64,000 nt of DNA from Desulfitobacterium hafniense DCB-2 (GCF_000021925.1 NC_011830.1:3073001-3137000), one strand, 5' to 3'; positions 8,726-16,933 are shown, counted from the stretch's first letter. Notes: generated from the letters alone by a model not told the origin. Numbers and translations: made by a program.

Positions 8726-10837
8726 TTACCCTTGAATATTGTACTTAGCCAGCTTTTTATAGAGCACGGAGCGGTGAATGCCCAGGATTCGGGCAGCCTG
8801 TACCTTGTTGCCCTGAACGCGGCGGAGAGTCTTATCAAGGATCTCACGTTCTGCGGCTTGTAAAGCATACTCCAGGGTTTGTTCCGCACCTAAGGTTATG
8901 GTTTCCATAACTCCCGGCAAAGCCAAATGCTTGGGCAAAATCCAGGCTTCATCACAAATGACGATGGCCCGTTCCAGGATATTCTCCAGTTCACGAATAT
9001 TGCCCGGCCAGTCATAAGCACACAAGTGGGTAATGCTTTCCGGTCTCACCCCCTGGATGTCCGTACCCAGTCGCTTATTGATTTTTTCAATAAGTCCTCT
9101 GGCAATAAAGCCGATGTCCTCTTTGCGTTCTCTTAAAGGGGGCAGATCGATGGTCAGAACATTGAGACGGTAATAAAGATCAAGGCGGAATTTATGCTCC
9201 ATCACCATTTTGTGCAGATCCCTGTTCGTGGCGGCAATAATCCGCACATCCACTTTGATGGGTTCTGTCCCCCCCAAACGCTCAAGTTCACGTTCCTGCA
9301 GCACCCGCAGCAGTTTAGCCTGCATACCCAGAGACATATCCCCGATCTCATCAAGAAAGATCGTCCCTTTGTCCGCAAGTTCAAATTTACCGGGCTTGCC
9401 GCCTTTGCGGGCCCCCGTAAACGCACCTTCATCATAACCAAAAAGTTCTGATTCCAGCAGGTCTTCCGGCAATGCCGCACAATTCACTTTGATATAAGGT
9501 CCGTTGCTGCGAATACTTGATTTATGAATAGCATGGGAAAAGACTTCTTTCCCTGTACCGCTTTCACCCAGGATCAGAATGGTGGAGGTTGTTTGGGAGG
9601 CACGATGTGCTAAGGATTTGGCTTTTTTCATTCTGGGACTTTCCCCGATAATATCATCAAAAACGAATTGGGAGGAATGGAATTTGCCCAACTCTTCTTT
9701 ATAGTAAGCGAGGTTTTCTTCCAAGCGCATGACTTTTTTGGCAAACATTTTGGCGATTTCCATGTTTTTGAAAAGAGTCTTGGCCAAGGCCCCCACGACT
9801 TTGCCTTCCCGTTCAATGGGGACTCGCATGATGATAAAATCACGCCCCTTAAGATGCCAGGTCTCGCCGAATTGGGCTTTCCCTGATTTCAAGGTCTGAG
9901 GCAGACTGGAATTAGGGCTGATATCATTAATCTTTTTGCCGATCACATCCTGCACTTTGACCCCGATGACATCCAAAAAGAATTGGTTCATCAGGACAAT
10001 ATTCTCTTGATCATCGATGACGACCATGCCTTCATAAGAATTCTCGACCACCGCCTCCAGTGTGGCCATCAGCTTTTCGTTGGAATTCAGACGATGGCTT
10101 ACCTCTTCCAGTTCGGTAATATCTTTAAACACGGCTACTGCGCCCAGAACCTTGTGCCCCAGGATGATGGGCAGGAAGTCTGCCTTGGTGTTAAGCTCAC
10201 CGTAGCTCATAGGGATGCCCCGCAGTTCTTCACCTGTTGCCAGCGCTTTAAAGGTTAAGGAGTCCGGAAAAAAGTTTTTGATCGGTTTGCCGAGGACTTC
10301 TTCAGCATGAAAGCCCAGCAATTTTTCCGCGGAAGGGTTAAAGAAAACGATGCGCCCCTGAGCATCAATAGCCACCACGGCATTATGAACAGCTTCGATG
10401 GTTTGGCTGATATAAAAATCCAGGTCGTTCAGCAGTTGGTACAACAGGAACAGATTATCATGAAATTTGAATTCACCTTGATACTCGCCTTTGCTGTCAA
10501 CCACAAAGGCGGTGGGCCATCCTTCGGTAATCAAGACATTGAAATTAAAAAGCAGGCTGTTCTCCTCCGGAAGTAGCCACTCCACCGGCCGTATATAGGA
10601 TGTAATCGGCGCCTTGGGAGCAAACTTCCCCTGGCTTAAACTTTCCATAATATCGGCAGTCCCTAAAACACCCAGAAATTTTTTCTCTTTGCTTACTACC
10701 GGCAGATGAGTTCGTTCCTCTTTTAAAATGATCTGCAGAGCATCAGCCAATAAGGTCTCTTCATCAAGATAAAGGGAGGAGAGAATCAATTCCTGGCTGT
10801 CCAGCAAAGAAAGACCACTCGAAATAAAGCCATTCAT
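8726..10837 (-). CDS. Sigma-54-dependent activator with CBS pair, two PAS domains, AAA+ and Fis-type HTH
   Basis: 703 residues. Residues 15-125 look like a CBS pair (ADALQIILKEERTHLPVVS and a second half). Two PAS domains follow, at about 140-245 and 265-365. The AAA+ core has Walker A GESGTGKE, the sigma-54 contact loop GAFTGA, Walker B-type GTIFLDEIGD and the arginine-finger region. A Fis-type helix-turn-helix (GNKVQAARILGIHRSVLYKKL) closes the protein. CBS pairs often bind adenine nucleotides or CoA-like ligands and PAS domains bind small molecules, so it may sense energy or acyl state (inference). It most likely drives the sigma-54 promoter immediately downstream. Confidence 0.9.
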   Translation of the reverse strand: MNGFISSGLSLLDSQELILSSLYLDEETLLADALQIILKEERTHLPVVSKEKKFLGVLGTADIMESLSQGKFAPKAPITSYIRPVEWLLPEENSLLFNFNVLITEGWPTAFVVDSKGEYQGEFKFHDNLFLLYQLLNDLDFYISQTIEAVHNAVVAIDAQGRIVFFNPSAEKLLGFHAEEVLGKPIKNFFPDSLTFKALATGEELRGIPMSYGELNTKADFLPIILGHKVLGAVAVFKDITELEEVSHRLNSNEKLMATLEAVVENSYEGMVVIDDQENIVLMNQFFLDVIGVKVQDVIGKKINDISPNSSLPQTLKSGKAQFGETWHLKGRDFIIMRVPIEREGKVVGALAKTLFKNMEIAKMFAKKVMRLEENLAYYKEELGKFHSSQFVFDDIIGESPRMKKAKSLAHRASQTTSTILILGESGTGKEVFSHAIHKSSIRSNGPYIKVNCAALPEDLLESELFGYDEGAFTGARKGGKPGKFELADKGTIFLDEIGDMSLGMQAKLLRVLQERELERLGGTEPIKVDVRIIAATNRDLHKMVMEHKFRLDLYYRLNVLTIDLPPLRERKEDIGFIARGLIEKINKRLGTDIQGVRPESITHLCAYDWPGNIRELENILERAIVICDEAWILPKHLALPGVMETITLGAEQTLEYALQAAEREILDKTLRRVQGNKVQAARILGIHRSVLYKKLAKYNIQG

Positions 10838-10967
10838 GTTTGTCTCATCTCACTAACCTTCTGTAATATTTAGAAAGAGTTATCATGCAAATTATATACT
10901 ATTCCTAATTTTCTGTATTCGATCGCTAAATCCTGCTTTTCCTTAAATTAATTATTGGAAATGGGAA

Positions 10968-11008
10968 AGAAGAATCCCGCTGCCGCCCACGGCAGCGGAA
11001 ATTCTTCT
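10968..11008. terminator. Strong GC hairpin, terminator of the DUF2922 gene group
   Basis: Stem CCGCTGCCG/CGGCAGCGG with a 4-base loop (10977-10998), extended outward by AGAAGAAT/ATTCTTCT. It lies just past the stop at 11035 on the minus strand. The extension ends in a T-rich run. Confidence 0.65.
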
Positions 11009-11034
11009 ATTCTCCCTTCACCTGGCTTGTTCCG

Positions 11035-11274
11035 CTACGGCTCGAGAGGATCGTATAAATCCTCCGTCACCGTATCCGTTATTTTGATATCCTTTATTCC
11101 AACCAGCTCTCCGCTGGCCGTGATAAAAGCGTTTTTCGCCAGGATAGTATTCATTACGTCCTGCACTACTTCTTTTGTCAGACCCTGCTTAGGGTTGGAG
11201 AGCGTAATACCCGCCGCTTTACCCCCGCTGGTCCGGAAAGATAATTTTATTATCCGGTTCGTAGAAATTGGCAA
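11035..11274 (-). CDS. DUF2922 family small protein
   Basis: 79 residues from a TTG at 11274, 6 bases after AAGGGGGTG. That is the same site and spacing as the gene before it, and it gives the usual family length; a longer reading back to 11340 has no ribosome site. The protein has the DUF2922 pattern: IKLSFRTSGGKAAGITLSNP, then LTKEVVQDVMNTIL and TASGELVGIKDIKITDT. Function is unknown. DUF2922 genes in Firmicutes usually follow a DUF1659 gene, as here. Confidence 0.75.
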   Translation of the reverse strand: MPISTNRIIKLSFRTSGGKAAGITLSNPKQGLTKEVVQDVMNTILAKNAFITASGELVGIKDIKITDTVTEDLYDPLEP

Positions 11275-11326
11275 TCTATTCACCCCCTTCCTGAAATCCC
11301 TCCCCAGGTACCCTTTCCCAGGGCCC

Positions 11327-11554
11327 TTACTCCTCTTCAAGGAGCTGTGAGTTCCTGCTTACGGTGATATCCACTACCTGATCCGCCACTAAACTGAACA
11401 ACGCCGTGGCGATTTCGTGGAGATCCTCATCCGTAACCGTAGACTTCAATCCGGGGATACTTTTCTTTCTAATCACCGGACTGCCGGAAGGCGTGATCCC
11501 GGTCTCACATTTCACAGTCAGAGTTGATGTCAGGGGAATGGCAAGAACTGCCAT
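11327..11554 (-). CDS. DUF1659 family small protein
   Basis: 75 residues from the ATG at 11554, 6 bases after AAGGGGGTG. Family features are the start MAVLAIPLTSTLTV, the segment GSPVIRKKSIPGLKSTVTDEDL and the C-terminal TVSRNSQLLE. Function is unknown; it is co-transcribed with the DUF2922 gene 52 bases downstream. Confidence 0.75.
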   Translation of the reverse strand: MAVLAIPLTSTLTVKCETGITPSGSPVIRKKSIPGLKSTVTDEDLHEIATALFSLVADQVVDITVSRNSQLLEEE

Positions 11555-11651
11555 CCTCCTCACCCCCTTTCTTGCCGTATTGACGACAGGAGCTTGTTTC
11601 GCCTGTCCCTTCCAGTCTATGCACCCGATTATCCAATGGTTCCCAAAGTCC

Positions 11652-12506
11652 TCATAAAGTGGTGGTAATTTTCTTTATTTTTAAATTGGTAGTGATGGCA
11701 GGCGGATACACCTTCAGCCTCTTGGTCATATTTTCCATCATCTTATAGGCCGTCTCCCGGTATTCTTCCTTCAGTTGGGGATCGGTGTCCGCTAAACCGG
11801 CAAGGGTCTTCAAAAGCCCTTCGTAGGCGTTGAGCATATTGTCCCGGTGAATGGTGAATTGAACATCGGCAATTTTCCGGGCGGAGGGGCTCTCTTCTTT
11901 GGCCACGGCCGGCTCCTTTGGCTGCGGGACGACTTTTTCCGGGCGGGCCTCATCTTTTTGCTTGTAGTCCGACACTTCCTGCTCCAGGCCGGCATTCCGG
12001 GTGGTTAATTCAGTGATCCTGCTGTCTTTGTCCGCCACTTCTTTTTCGAGCTCAGACTTTTCCCCGATAGCCCGGTCCCTTTCTTCCCGGGCCTGATCTC
12101 TTTCCTGGACAGCCTGCTGAAGTTCCACTTTGCTCATGCCGGCCACATCATGTTCCGCCATAAATTGCTCCCGCTCCTCTTCCGGAAGTCCCAGCAGGAT
12201 AAGGGCCTGCGTATAAGTCAAATTACCAACCGATTGGCAATTTTCATCGCTCTCACTTGAGGTGAGCAGCCTAGGCCCATATTCTCCGTGTAGGCGCATA
12301 AGGTTCCCGGCTGTGCTTCGGGAATAGCTCACCGACTCCGCCAGCCATTTCAGCCATTCCCCATGAGGCAGCAGGGCCTTGGCCTCCTTCAGGCGCTTGC
12401 CGATCTCCACGGCGCTGACCAGCAGAATTTTACATGTGTGTTGTCTTATAATCAGAATTTCCGCAGCGATATTTGAGGTCGTGCGTTCAGTATTGATCGG
12501 ATTCAT
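11652..12506 (-). CDS. DUF3102 family protein with long coiled coil
   Basis: 284 residues. The first 90 resemble DUF3102 (AAEILIIRQHTCKILLVSAVEIGKRL, then GEWLKWLAESVSYSRSTAGNLMRL), a family found on phages, plasmids and mobile islands. Residues 125-190 are a charged heptad-rich coiled coil, followed by a basic C-terminal region. It may be DNA-associated, like other DUF3102 proteins near ParB-type genes, but this is not established. A perfect palindrome GTTTATAAAC lies 49 bases upstream of its start. Confidence 0.65.
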   Translation of the reverse strand: MNPINTERTTSNIAAEILIIRQHTCKILLVSAVEIGKRLKEAKALLPHGEWLKWLAESVSYSRSTAGNLMRLHGEYGPRLLTSSESDENCQSVGNLTYTQALILLGLPEEEREQFMAEHDVAGMSKVELQQAVQERDQAREERDRAIGEKSELEKEVADKDSRITELTTRNAGLEQEVSDYKQKDEARPEKVVPQPKEPAVAKEESPSARKIADVQFTIHRDNMLNAYEGLLKTLAGLADTDPQLKEEYRETAYKMMENMTKRLKVYPPAITTNLKIKKITTTL

Positions 12507-12536
12507 GGTGGTTACCCATCCTTTTTGATGCTTTTC

Positions 12537-12564
12537 TATAAACTATGTGGTCAAGTTTATAAAC
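12537..12564. promoter_or_regulatory. Inverted repeats upstream of the DUF3102 gene
   Basis: TATAAAC at 12537-12543 and GTTTATA at 12555-12561 form one inverted repeat, and GTTTATAAAC at 12555-12564 is itself a perfect palindrome. The half-site AAGTTTAT recurs just upstream of the neighbouring XRE gene at about 12985. Autoregulation of both genes by that repressor is possible (inference). Confidence 0.35.
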
Positions 12565-12580
12565 GTGAGGATTTGTACAC

Positions 12581-12620
12581 AAAAAAGCCGTTGTCAGCAG
12601 ACAACAGCTGACAACGGCTT
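12581..12620 (-). terminator. Terminator of the XRE regulator gene
   Basis: Perfect 14-bp stem AAGCCGTTGTCAGC/GCTGACAACGGCTT with an 8-base loop. On the minus strand it runs into six T. It is the strongest hairpin of this region. Confidence 0.85.
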
Positions 12621-12716
12621 AAAAAGCAAATTAGAGGTCTCCACGATATTCAGCTTTTCAGAATCATCCCGAAGCCATTCCGATTCCTCCCGCCACCATC
12701 AATTGCCCCAGTGGCT

Positions 12717-12974
12717 TTAGTCCCTAAATTCAAGCAATTTAGATGGCTTTATGCGCAGCACGTTCGCAATATTGAACAATACTTCCAATGACATCGTTGT
12801 TATCATATTGGGAGCTTCTATCTCGCCAAGATAAGAACGGCTCATCCCGGCTTTTTCCGCAAGTTGGTCTTGAGTCATGCCCTCCCTCTTGCGATAATAG
12901 GCAATATTCAATCCAAGAGCTATATATTTATCTCTGTTTTCAAGGGCAATTTTTGTACTTCTGGCCATATGCAA
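12717..12974 (-). CDS. XRE family DNA-binding protein
   Basis: 85 residues, essentially one Cro/C1-type helix-turn-helix: YYRKREGMTQDQLAEKAGMSRSYLGEIE at about residues 26-53, followed by the helix pair LEVLFNIANVLRIKPSKLL. The ATG follows GAGGTG by 5 bases. It is a single-domain repressor of the kind found on mobile or accessory segments. Its targets may include its own promoter region and that of the DUF3102 gene. Confidence 0.8.
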   Translation of the reverse strand: MHMARSTKIALENRDKYIALGLNIAYYRKREGMTQDQLAEKAGMSRSYLGEIEAPNMITTMSLEVLFNIANVLRIKPSKLLEFRD

Positions 12975-13034
12975 TCACCTCAATAAAAGTTTATCGTGCA
13001 ATGTAGCCTATATACATAAGCTGATTAACTACTA

Positions 13035-13063
13035 TTGACAACTAATAGATAACAATATATAAT
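13035..13063 (+). promoter_or_regulatory. Sigma-A promoter for the 65-residue gene
   Basis: TTGACA at 13035-13040 and TATAAT at 13058-13063 are perfect hexamers with a 17-base spacer. This is the strongest sigma-A promoter of the patchwork region and points at the small plus-strand gene 41 bases on. Confidence 0.85.
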
Positions 13064-13103
13064 TAACAGCAAACATATGAACAATATAACGTTCTAAAGG
13101 ATA

Positions 13104-13301
13104 GTGATTGTCGTGCCAAACTATAAAGAGATGTATCGTATTCTTTTCCAAGAAACCACAAAAGCAATTACAGCACTTCAAAAAGCACAGCAACTAGCAG
13201 AAGAACTGTATATCGCTTACGATATTACGGATAATCTCATTGTTATAGGTAAAGAAGCAGACGATACAAGTGAAGAAGAAACGCATCCCCTGCAAGATTA
13301 A
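13104..13301 (+). CDS. Small acidic hypothetical protein
   Basis: 65 residues at most (GTG at 13104 or GTG at 13113; AAAGG precedes). No family recognised. The middle is helical and amphipathic (ETTKAITALQKAQQLAEELYIAY), and the tail is acidic. It has a perfect sigma-A promoter upstream and its stop lies in the loop of a strong hairpin, so it is a real transcription unit. Similar short helical proteins occur on integrative elements in Firmicutes, but no function can be given. Confidence 0.6.
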   Translation: MIVVPNYKEMYRILFQETTKAITALQKAQQLAEELYIAYDITDNLIVIGKEADDTSEEETHPLQD

Positions 13302-13319
13302 ATACCTTGTAGGGGATGC
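13283..13319 (+). terminator. Hairpin overlapping the stop of the small gene
   Basis: 14-bp stem GCATCCCCTGCAAG/CTTGTAGGGGATGC with one G-U pair. The stop codon is in the loop. No T run follows, so termination strength is uncertain. Confidence 0.55.
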
Positions 13320-13409
13320 TCAATTTAATCCATATTAACCCAAATCCGAACCCTTCGCCAACAGAAATAACCTGTCGTGAACAGTTCAGATTATGTGCGT
13401 TTATGTCAA

Positions 13410-13721
13410 TCAATCGTTAAGTGATTCAACCTTAAAAATAACAGGGCGGATACCATCTGTGCAGCATAATATCTGCAGACCATCTTTTTTATTCCAAGGA
13501 ACATAAGAAGCACCCGCTGACAACGCGTTTACGCCACGATAAATATCAATCCAGGCCCAGGGGCAAAAATTCAGAGGCATTTCAGCACCTCCATCATAGA
13601 TGAATTCATCACCTACATTTAAAAGCAAACACGGTCCTACCGCAGCACCATCTGTCAGATATTCATCAGCAAATTCAGGATAAAATTCTTTTCTTATAAC
13701 TGAAATCTTTACTTTTTTCAC
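13410..13721 (-). CDS. TIGR04076 family protein
   Basis: 103 residues. Family landmarks are VKISVIRKEF at the start, GPCLLL, NFCPWAWIDIYRGVNAL in the middle and CCTDGIRPVIFKVE at the end; conserved cysteines suggest a metal or redox role, but the function is unknown. The GTG start is 7 bases after AAAGGAG. A decayed relative lies at 19013-19200. Confidence 0.75.
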   Translation of the reverse strand: MKKVKISVIRKEFYPEFADEYLTDGAAVGPCLLLNVGDEFIYDGGAEMPLNFCPWAWIDIYRGVNALSAGASYVPWNKKDGLQILCCTDGIRPVIFKVESLND

Positions 13722-13775
13722 ACGTACTCTCCTTTTGTCCTATGAGCATGCTGTTCCTGCCATTATGTCACATTC

Positions 13776-14294
13776 TTATACTCTTCGCTGGTTATATTGC
13801 TCAACATTCAACACATATTTCCGAAGCTTTTCTATGCCAGTCATTGCCAACTCACCGGCATAATTCAGCTCCAGTTTAGCTAAAATTTTTTCCGAGTAAG
13901 TATTTTGGGGGTTAACGGCTGCGGCTATACATTCTAATTTCAGTACGGAAAAACCATAATCCAATACGGCTTTTGCCGCTTCGTAACCGTAGCCCTTATT
14001 CCATGAATTTGGGCACAGCCCATATAATAACTCGTTTTCACCCATAACATCACAATACCTAATTCCACAATACCCGATATACATAGTGCTCTCTTTTTCT
14101 ATAACAGTAAATTCAGAGTTTTGGCCGGAATCCACCCACTCCTCTTGAAACATCTTATATCTTTCTTCATAGGTGTAAGGAGTAATGCCACCTGTATACA
14201 TCGTCGCCATAGGATCGTTTTTCATCAGCCAATACTCAGCAAAATCTTCTATCATTGGTTTCCTCAGGATTAATCGTTCTGTTTCTATATACAT
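13776..14294 (-). CDS. GNAT acetyltransferase, RimJ/RimL type
   Basis: 172 residues from the ATG at 14294, 8 bases after AGGTGG; the GTG four codons earlier overlaps that site. It starts YIETERLILRKP as RimJ/RimL proteins do, and has the acetyl-CoA loop region NSWNKGYGYEAAKAVLDYGF at about residue 108 and AAVNPQNTYSEKILAKL after it. It should transfer an acetyl group from acetyl-CoA to an amine; the substrate is unknown. Confidence 0.85.
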   Translation of the reverse strand: MYIETERLILRKPMIEDFAEYWLMKNDPMATMYTGGITPYTYEERYKMFQEEWVDSGQNSEFTVIEKESTMYIGYCGIRYCDVMGENELLYGLCPNSWNKGYGYEAAKAVLDYGFSVLKLECIAAAVNPQNTYSEKILAKLELNYAGELAMTGIEKLRKYVLNVEQYNQRRV

Positions 14295-14359
14295 GGCTAA
14301 CCCCACCTAATATAGATTCTATTTCTAAATATTTCGAGGCAAAATAAGTACCCTTGAAT

Positions 14360-14500
14360 TCAGATTTCTTGACGCATTCTCTCCAAGAATTTTTCTGCCG
14401 CTTTCGAAAACACCTGATATTTCTTCCAGACAATATTTAAATGCGCTTCTACCCGTGGCTCCAGTGGCTTAAAAGAAAGACCGCTGGAGCTGGTTGTGTT
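14360..14500 (-). pseudogene. C-terminal scrap of a LysR-type regulator
   Basis: The minus-strand reading gives about 47 residues with GLSFKPLEPRVEAHLNIVW followed by KKYQVFSKAAEKFLERM. This is how the effector domain of LysR regulators ends. Everything upstream of this tail is missing and the frame runs into the antisense of a lipoprotein gene, so it is a deletion remnant. Confidence 0.65.
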
Positions 14501-14947
14501 CACCAGTTTATCCAAACACAGTGCCCTGCTCCGGCAGAATCGGGCACACAGGAACCACCGCCCGCAGAGCAGGATACGCAAACAGAAAGCAATGCCATGC
14601 CAAGCTTAGCCCTTCGCATTGGCGACAAAAACTTTAGGGCAACCTTATATGACAACGATTCGACACGGTCGCTGCTGAAGAAGCTACCCTTGACCTTGAC
14701 CATGGATGAACTGAACGGGAACGAAAAATTCTACTTTTTCTCAGAGAAACTTCCTTCCGCCAGTGAACGTGTAGGGAGTATCAAGACCGGTGATTTGATG
14801 CTCTACGGCTCCGACTGCCTGGTGCTATTTTATGAAAGTTTTCCCACTTCGTACAGCTACACAAGGCTTGGCACCGTTGACGATGTGACCGGATTGGCCA
14901 ATGCTCTGGGGAGCGGCAGTGTTGAAGTGACTTTTAGCATTAACTAA
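14441..14947 (+). CDS. Cyclophilin-like fold protein, probable lipoprotein that lost its signal peptide
   Basis: The C-terminal 110 residues are the cyclophilin-like domain seen in small bacterial (lipo)proteins: LRIGDKNFRATLYDN, then EKFYFFSEKLP, GDLMLYGSDCLVLFY and YTRLGTVDDVTGLANAL. Upstream is a proline/glutamate linker that begins at a cysteine (C-P-A-P-A-E-S), as after a lipobox. Before that cysteine there is no signal peptide; the sequence is instead the antisense of a LysR tail. It therefore looks beheaded by a deletion, and an internal ATG at 14597 would give only the domain. Expression is doubtful. Confidence 0.5.
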   Translation: MRFYPWLQWLKRKTAGAGCVHQFIQTQCPAPAESGTQEPPPAEQDTQTESNAMPSLALRIGDKNFRATLYDNDSTRSLLKKLPLTLTMDELNGNEKFYFFSEKLPSASERVGSIKTGDLMLYGSDCLVLFYESFPTSYSYTRLGTVDDVTGLANALGSGSVEVTFSIN

Positions 14948-14959
14948 GTAATACAGCCC

Positions 14960-14991
14960 GCCTGTAGCCTTCCTTTTGATCGGCCACAGGC
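14960..14991 (+). terminator. Weak hairpin after the cyclophilin-like gene
   Basis: GCCTGTAGCC and GGCCACAGGC pair with one mismatch around 12 bases. There is no T run, so it is only a possible terminator. Confidence 0.3.
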
Positions 14992-15033
14992 AGGCATTGC
15001 TCTATGAAGCGTTGGAAAGGAATGGGCATATTC

Positions 15034-15180
15034 ATGAAAAAGAAACTATTAGCGCTGCTGATTGCATTCTCTATGCCGGCAATTTTCCTTTTCACAGGCT
15101 GTGAACTTGATAAATTTCTAAGGTTCCACTACTATAATCGACTATCTCTGTCGGCTTATATGTACTATCTGAGTCTATGA
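15034..15180 (+). pseudogene. Lipoprotein signal peptide without a body
   Basis: From the ATG at 15034 the reading is MKKKLLALLIAFSMPAIFLF, then TGC, a good lipobox. After the cysteine and a few residues the frame enters the antisense of the BlaR1-like gene and stops at 15180. An AAAGG stands before it. This is the front of a lost lipoprotein gene, possibly a relative of the headless one just upstream. Confidence 0.6.
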
Positions 15181-16489
15181 AACCACGTGACCATTCAAAA
15201 ACATTTTCAGAATTAGACTCGCTTTTAATATATACCCTGCAGGTATCACCGCTAAATCCTGCACAATGACTATCTTCATTTTGTGTTACAAGCGTAAAGT
15301 TTATTGGTGCACTGACTCCTTTAAATGAAAATATCAAATCCTCATAAGCTTCTGCAATCAAATATGTCTGAGTTGGATTTGTATCTGAAAGTTCAAAAGA
15401 GATACTTTCTAATAACACAACATCTTTCCTTATTGGACTATCATTAACAAATGATATTGGCGTTGGTAATTCTTGGCTTTCGTTTTCTAATGCCATTTCA
15501 ACAGCATCACTACTAACCGCAAATGCAACACCTGTACTTAATGTCAATAACAAAATAGCGCAGGCTATGATTACCCCAACTCGCTTTTTGCCTGCATCCA
15601 TAATTGAAGAAATCCGTTCTTTCATTCCTTTTTTGCCTCCATAAAAACTGGTAGAAAGTGCGGTTTTCACTTTTGATTGATATTGAACCACACCGATAAT
15701 TGCTTCGCTATACTGCTGGCGCATATCTGCATCTATACTGTGTACCACCTCGGCATCACAGGACATTTCGCATACTGCATCAATCGCCTTTGCCATCAGA
15801 TATACAAGGGGGTTAAACCAGTGAATCGCTTTTGCAGACAGCACTAAGCACCTATACCATAGGTCTTTGCGCTTGTAATGAACAAGCTCATGATTGAGAA
15901 TTAACCGAAGCTCATTCTTTGGAAACTTCGTGGTCGGCAGCAGTATTTTGGGTTGGAAAAATCCTATTAGCATAGGAGTGCCAATACTTAAACACTGATC
16001 AAGGTTAATTTGCTTTGATATACCTAACTCTGCCTTTAGGTTTTGGAACAGGCTCAATATCTGTTCGTCTGTAATTGTTTCGCACCAGCGCTTTGTCATC
16101 TTCATAAAACGATAGTGCTTTACCGTGTGATAGACAAGAAAAGCTATCATTCCGGCCAGCCACACCGCCGCCGCAATTTGCCACCATGACAATAAAATAT
16201 GAGATACGTCCGAGGATGACAAAGCGCTTTCAACCGGGCCTGCGATCTGTGTTCTGTTGCCTATTTGAATAGTAGGTGTCGCTGTTTCAGTAGGAATTAT
16301 CTTGACAAAGGGATTGTCAAACTGGGGCCGGAAAGGGATAATCAATCCAATCACAATAATCAACCATGCGTAATACCGCCCCTTAGCGGAATACCGCTTT
16401 GCCAGCAATGGCGTAACCGCCATATAAAACAAAGCAATGGCCGACATGGTAATTGAACAGGTTAGAAGCGTGACGATAAAACTTTGCAC
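15092..16489 (-). CDS. M56 (BlaR1/MecR1-type) membrane metalloprotease
   Basis: 465 residues from a GTG at 16489, right behind the BlaI stop and 5 bases after GGAGG. Helices at the N-terminus and about residues 95-120 flank a gluzincin domain with HELVHYKRKD (zinc ligands HExxH) and a downstream CEMSCDAEVV glutamate. A last helix lies near 310-330. In BlaR1 the outer part is a penicillin-binding sensor; here only about 120 residues follow and no SxxK/KTG motifs are seen, so the signal is not evidently a beta-lactam. The last residues run into a lipoprotein signal peptide sequence, so the natural C-terminus is probably altered. Confidence 0.8.
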   Translation of the reverse strand: MQSFIVTLLTCSITMSAIALFYMAVTPLLAKRYSAKGRYYAWLIIVIGLIIPFRPQFDNPFVKIIPTETATPTIQIGNRTQIAGPVESALSSSDVSHILLSWWQIAAAVWLAGMIAFLVYHTVKHYRFMKMTKRWCETITDEQILSLFQNLKAELGISKQINLDQCLSIGTPMLIGFFQPKILLPTTKFPKNELRLILNHELVHYKRKDLWYRCLVLSAKAIHWFNPLVYLMAKAIDAVCEMSCDAEVVHSIDADMRQQYSEAIIGVVQYQSKVKTALSTSFYGGKKGMKERISSIMDAGKKRVGVIIACAILLLTLSTGVAFAVSSDAVEMALENESQELPTPISFVNDSPIRKDVVLLESISFELSDTNPTQTYLIAEAYEDLIFSFKGVSAPINFTLVTQNEDSHCAGFSGDTCRVYIKSESNSENVFEWSRGFIDSDSTYKPTEIVDYSSGTLEIYQVHSL

Positions 16490-16490
16490 A

Positions 16491-16868
16491 CTAACCCCTC
16501 CGTTTCTTTGCCCATTGGAGCAATTCGTCAATATCCTCGTCAGTTACCGCCTTACCTTCGTATAGTGTATGAACAAGGTCAAGAAACGAATTGTCATGGT
16601 ACTGCTTCATAAAATTACTTGTTTCAAACTTCAAATAGTCCTCTTTGCTGACCAAAGGATAATAGGTTCGTTCTTTTCCGTTTTTCTCCGTGCGTAAAAA
16701 GCCACGGTCTACCAGCCGGAGCAACATGGAAATAGCAGTTTGCACTTTCCACTCTTTTTCATTACCAAGCTGCTCCATAATCATATTGGCTGTAATGGGC
16801 GGTTCGTTCGCCCAAATTACCTTCATGATGTCAAACTCCGCGTCCGGTAGTTTTTTCATCGTGCTCAT
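16491..16868 (-). CDS. BlaI/MecI family repressor
   Basis: 125 residues from the ATG at 16868 behind GGAGGCG. It has the winged helix of the family: LPDAEFDIMKVIWANEPPIT, then WKVQTAISMLLRLVDRGFL and the dimerisation tail with LLQWAKKR. It represses until its partner metalloprotease, encoded next, triggers cleavage. The promoter in front carries its likely operators, so it should repress itself and the protease. No beta-lactamase of secreted type is linked. Confidence 0.88.
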   Translation of the reverse strand: MSTMKKLPDAEFDIMKVIWANEPPITANMIMEQLGNEKEWKVQTAISMLLRLVDRGFLRTEKNGKERTYYPLVSKEDYLKFETSNFMKQYHDNSFLDLVHTLYEGKAVTDEDIDELLQWAKKRRG

Positions 16869-16880
16869 GATATCGCCTCC

Positions 16881-16933
16881 TTTTAGACAATTGCCTATAT
16901 TTAAATTATACACTTGCCTAAAATGGATGTCAA
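16881..16933 (-). promoter_or_regulatory. Sigma-A promoter of blaI-blaR1 with two BlaI-type operators
   Basis: Minus strand: TTGACA (16933-16928), 17-base spacer, TATAAT (16910-16905). One operator-like element TTTTAGGCAAGTG lies in the spacer; a second, TAGGCAATTGTCTA (16884-16897), covers the transcript start up to the ribosome site. TTTTAGACAA and TTGCCTAAAA are inverted partners with one mismatch. Confidence 0.8.
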
